Positions 15,972-18,084 of a stretch of DNA of 18,084 bases are shown in pieces. Made by a program: the position numbers and the translations under genes. Under the pieces are notes generated by a model. The model did not search any database. It saw nothing but the letters and a program-made list of their open reading frames with translations, and had not been told where the DNA came from. The stretch's first letter is position 1; every line of letters starts with the position of its first letter. Origin of the DNA: Dechloromonas sp. UBA6271 (lineage in GTDB: Bacteria; Pseudomonadota; Gammaproteobacteria; Burkholderiales; Rhodocyclaceae); NCBI GenBank assembly GCA_002440665.1, contig DJUX01000062.1:1-18084 (forward strand), in the 5' to 3' direction.

Positions 15972-16814
15972 TTACCTTCCCGTTCCTTTTTTCGCGACGC
16001 GGCTCACCGTTGAATAATGCACGCCGAAATGTTCTGCAATCTGGGCCTGGGTGTAATCGCCACTGGCAAACGCGGCGCGGATGGCATCGTCGCGTTCATG
16101 AAACCTGGCTGCGTAGTCGGCCAGCGGTTTTGCTGGAGGCCGCCGTTGCATGCGGGGAATTTCCTTGCTCTGAGACTGACCTGGAAGGCTGGCCTGGGCT
16201 ACCTCGATGAATTCCCGGCTGCCCAGGTAGATTTGCCCGCTCAATTCTTCCCAAATACTGGGCAAGCCAATCCCGGCACGAACAAAATCCTCATAGGCTT
16301 TGCGTGCCTGAATGTCATCTTCTGAAAACTGCCGTAATAGCCACCGGGTTTCTAGCCATTCCGCCGACGGCGCCTGCCCCATCATGGCCTGCCATGAACT
16401 CCAGGGCCATTCTCCAGGCAACGGCACCATGCCGGCCCTGACCGGGTTGAGCACGACATAGCGGGACAACTCGACAAGATAGGCGTCACGCTCAACGAGA
16501 ATGGCTTTGTAGCGCCCCTGAAACACATGGCCGACGCGTCGATGGGTACGGTTGATGTACTGCGTATACACGCCGTTCAACTGCCGCATTCCCTGCGCCA
16601 GATTGGCCTCGGGCGTTTCCACAACCAGATGATAGTGATTGGTCATCTGACACCAGGCATGGCAGCGCCAATTGAAGCGCTGACATACCTCGGCGAGAAT
16701 CGTCAGCCATTGTTGCCGGTCTGCATCCGAAAAATAAATAGTCTCCCGGCGATCTCCCCGAGAAGTCACATGATACAAACCGCCGGCCAACTCAATACGC
16801 AATGGTCTGGACAT
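15972..16814 (-). CDS. REP-associated tyrosine transposase (RAYT, Y1/HUH family) with C-terminal HTH
   Basis: 280 residues beginning MSRPLRIELAGGLYHVTSRGDRRE, the canonical start of this family. The Y1 transposase domain covers about 1-190. The HUH metal-binding pair is His60 and His62 (MTNHYHLVVETP) and the likely catalytic Tyr is 119 in SRYVVLNPVRAG. The C-terminus adds a helix-turn-helix (about 248-275, QAQIAEHFGVHYSTVSRVAKKG), typical of a large RAYT subgroup. RAYTs cut single-stranded DNA at REP-type hairpins and are usually single-copy and domesticated rather than freely mobile. It appears intact. No ribosome binding site is obvious. Direct repeats of the motif often seen next to such genes lie just upstream, and the RTX-like gene further upstream is cut exactly at these repeats. 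Confidence 0.92.
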   Translation of the reverse strand: MSRPLRIELAGGLYHVTSRGDRRETIYFSDADRQQWLTILAEVCQRFNWRCHAWCQMTNHYHLVVETPEANLAQGMRQLNGVYTQYINRTHRRVGHVFQGRYKAILVERDAYLVELSRYVVLNPVRAGMVPLPGEWPWSSWQAMMGQAPSAEWLETRWLLRQFSEDDIQARKAYEDFVRAGIGLPSIWEELSGQIYLGSREFIEVAQASLPGQSQSKEIPRMQRRPPAKPLADYAARFHERDDAIRAAFASGDYTQAQIAEHFGVHYSTVSRVAKKGTGR

Positions 16815-16838
16815 GGCAGTTAGCGTAGGTTGGGTAGT

Positions 16839-16927
16839 GCGTTAATGCAAGACCTGACCCCTCAGCATGAGCAGCATGAGTGACCCCTCAGCATGAGCGC
16901 GTTAATGCAAGACCTGAGCCCTCAGCA
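16839..16927 (+). repeat. RAYT-associated direct repeats
   Basis: GCGTTAATGCAAGACCTGA followed by CCCCTCAGCA occurs at 16839-16867 and again, with one change (GCCCTCAGCA), at 16899-16927, exactly 60 bases apart. Between them the sub-unit TGACCCCTCAGCATGAGC occurs at 16855-16872 and 16881-16898, 26 bases apart. This nested array lies between the RAYT start and the broken RTX-like gene. The TTAATGCAAGACCTGACCCC core is, from memory, common beside betaproteobacterial RAYT genes. Confidence 0.85.
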
Positions 16928-17109
16928 CTGGCGGTGAATTTGCTGGCGTGGCGGTTGCCGGTGGTCAGGTTGTCCTGAGTATTGAGCGCCCAGTTCTCGC
17001 GTCGTGCACCGGGTGTCGAATTGGGGTCGACGTTGGCGTCGAACCCATAAAGCGCTTCAGCCGCCATTTGCAGGTTGGCATATTTCAGATAGTCGGTAAT
17101 AGTCGGCAT
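16888..17109 (-). pseudogene. N-terminal fragment of an RTX/lipase-like protein, truncated by RAYT repeats
   Basis: The frame starts MPTITDYLKYANLQMAAEALYGFD and continues to NRHASKFTA at residue 60. At residue 61 it enters the direct-repeat array and stops after 73 codons. From memory, this N-terminus belongs to large, type I-secreted, calcium-binding (RTX) proteins in which HASKFT is followed by a class 3-lipase-like domain with a GxSxG motif; here that domain and the RTX repeats are gone. A strong ribosome binding site (AAGGAG) lies in the end of the upstream lipoprotein gene, and only 2 bases separate the two frames, so it was once the next gene in that operon. The short product is unlikely to be functional. 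Confidence 0.7.
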
Positions 17110-17111
17110 GA

Positions 17112-17960
17112 TTATTTCTCCTTCTTCGGAATCAGGATTTGGTCAACGAACATTCGGGTTGCAGAACCCGCAGCTTCAGCATGACCAGGGCATTTATAGG
17201 CCGTCAGCCATGGGCTGGGATTGGCTGCCGTAGGGGCGCCGGCGCTCCAGGCATAGCGGGTCATCTCGCCCAATACTTCACCGGTTTGCTGGTCAATCAC
17301 CTTGACCGTGCCGCTCGCCAACCATAGCGCGCGCTCTTCCGGAACAACGTGGTCCTCGTAGGTCACGGCGTAACGCGGGGTGGGGTCGGGGGCAGAGGTT
17401 TTGTTGAGCACCACGTCTATCCAGCCAATTGTTGAGTTTGGCCGCTGTTTTTGCGCCAGAACATGCCGATACCGCTTTCCGTCTTTGTCGTCGATGATGT
17501 CGACGTAGCGGTAGCCGGGGTGCTCCTTAAACCCAGGTTTGAAGCTTGTATTGATATACCCGCGGTTCTTCTGGGTAATGGCACGCGGTCCCTCTTTGCT
17601 AAATGCCTCCTCATACCCAAGAAAAGTGTTGATGAACTCGTCGGCGGTAGCCTCAAGGGCAAAAGCCGCTCCCGGCCACATCTTGTCGGCCCACTCATTG
17701 CCGCCGACCCTTGGCCGTACCTTGAGCAGCAGCACTCCCTCAACCTCGGGCACCGTCTTGTAGATTTTCTCGCCCGCCACGGTCTTGCACTTTTCATCGA
17801 ACAACGCCTGGCCGCGCTTGATCCGTTCCTGAGTGCTGAGCGTGCCGGGGGGCTGGCTTTGCGCGTTGGCCGGTGAGATGCCCGTCTGGCAGCCAAATAA
17901 CAGGCTTGCCGTAAGCGCCAAGGCGAGCAGTGTATTGGGGTTTGAGCATGGCGGGGTCAT
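17112..17960 (-). CDS. Lipoprotein of unknown function linked to RTX genes
   Basis: 282 residues from ATG 17960. The N-terminus is a lipoprotein signal: a hydrophobic run ALALTASLLFGC with lipobox Cys24, so it should be lipid-anchored in the periplasm. I know of no named domain. Visible features are KCKTVAGEKIYKTVPEVEGVLL, a Trp/Gly-rich middle and a second cysteine near the end (AYKCPGH). Cys-K-T-V and YKCPG could form a disulfide. ATG 17960 overlaps the stop of the upstream RTX gene as ATGA and has GGAG 8 bases before it, so it is preferred over ATG 17975. It is sandwiched between the end of one RTX protein and the start of another, with 4-bp overlap and 2-bp gap. That could suit an immunity or secretion-accessory lipoprotein, but this is inference. 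Confidence 0.8.
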   Translation of the reverse strand: MTPPCSNPNTLLALALTASLLFGCQTGISPANAQSQPPGTLSTQERIKRGQALFDEKCKTVAGEKIYKTVPEVEGVLLLKVRPRVGGNEWADKMWPGAAFALEATADEFINTFLGYEEAFSKEGPRAITQKNRGYINTSFKPGFKEHPGYRYVDIIDDKDGKRYRHVLAQKQRPNSTIGWIDVVLNKTSAPDPTPRYAVTYEDHVVPEERALWLASGTVKVIDQQTGEVLGEMTRYAWSAGAPTAANPSPWLTAYKCPGHAEAAGSATRMFVDQILIPKKEK

Positions 17961-18084
17961 GCTGCCAGGCTCCATTGGGGGTCGTTGCAGATTCTTTTGA
18001 CCGAGTTCTTGTTGCCGGCCGTAATCCGGTCGTCGCCTTTGCCACCGATCAACACATTAAGCCCGCCACCGCCGACCAGGATGT
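17957..18084 (-). CDS. RTX-type calcium-binding protein, C-terminal end only (runs off window)
   Basis: The last 41 codons before a TGA at 17957 read ILVGGGGLNVLIGGKGDDRI and on to SLAA. GGGGLNVLIGGKGDD matches the glycine/aspartate nonapeptide repeats (GGxGxDxLx) that bind calcium in type I-secreted RTX proteins. The end NKNSVKRICNDPQWSLAA is unlike the usual RTX tail, in which the beta-roll is followed by a hydrophobic secretion signal. The gene may therefore be frameshifted or truncated here. The stop overlaps the lipoprotein start (ATGA). The remainder lies beyond the window. Confidence 0.7.
   Translation of the reverse strand, partial: ILVGGGGLNVLIGGKGDDRITAGNKNSVKRICNDPQWSLAA

Noticed and set aside
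16839..16927. CRISPR array
   Set aside because: Only two full copies exist with nested sub-repeats and no unique spacers of constant length, and there are no cas genes.

Overview
The window looks like a chromosomal segment of a GC-rich betaproteobacterium, most likely of the Rhodocyclales (Dechloromonas/Zoogloea/Azonexus-like). This placement is inferred from a PEP-CTERM exopolysaccharide-associated protein with its upstream box, the serS and mlt genes, a RAYT transposase with its typical flanking motif, and RTX-type proteins. No rRNA or marker gene fixes the species.

Layout. 1-750: the 5' part of an IS30-family element on the minus strand, carrying a perfect 34-bp palindrome inside the transposase gene. 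It ends just before an orphan intrinsic terminator and the promoter of mltD. 875-2377: membrane-bound lytic transglycosylase D. 2378-2840: a 463-bp non-coding stretch with hairpins, a PEP-box-like site and a long leader. 2841-4160: a PEP-CTERM protein. 4254-12655: six co-directional minus-strand genes with minimal spacing. In transcription order they are manC, galE, a tail-anchored protein of unknown function with a possible permuted papain-like His/Cys pair, and a Yej/Opp-type peptide ABC transporter (two permeases and one fused double ATPase). No substrate-binding protein gene is present. 12863-13022: tRNA-Ser(CGA) with its own promoter and terminator. 13036-14463: lytic transglycosylase F, convergent with serS (14531-15817). 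15972-16814: a RAYT (Y1/HUH transposase) with repeat motifs on its upstream side and a possible inverted partner near serS. 16888-18084: the end of an RTX locus, made of the C-terminal tail of an RTX protein, a lipoprotein overlapping it by 4 bp, and the N-terminus of a second RTX/lipase-like protein that stops at the RAYT repeats.

How it fits together. manC and galE supply GDP-mannose and UDP-galactose for surface polysaccharide, which agrees with a PEP-CTERM protein nearby. MltD and MltF act on peptidoglycan, and the Yej-like transporter may import peptides, possibly murein-derived. The most interesting parts for follow-up are the unknown His/Cys protein tied to the transporter, the RTX-lipoprotein-RTX arrangement (possibly a toxin with a lipoprotein immunity partner, now broken), and the palindrome inside the IS30 gene. 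Long antisense ORFs opposite the high-GC genes were treated as shadows.
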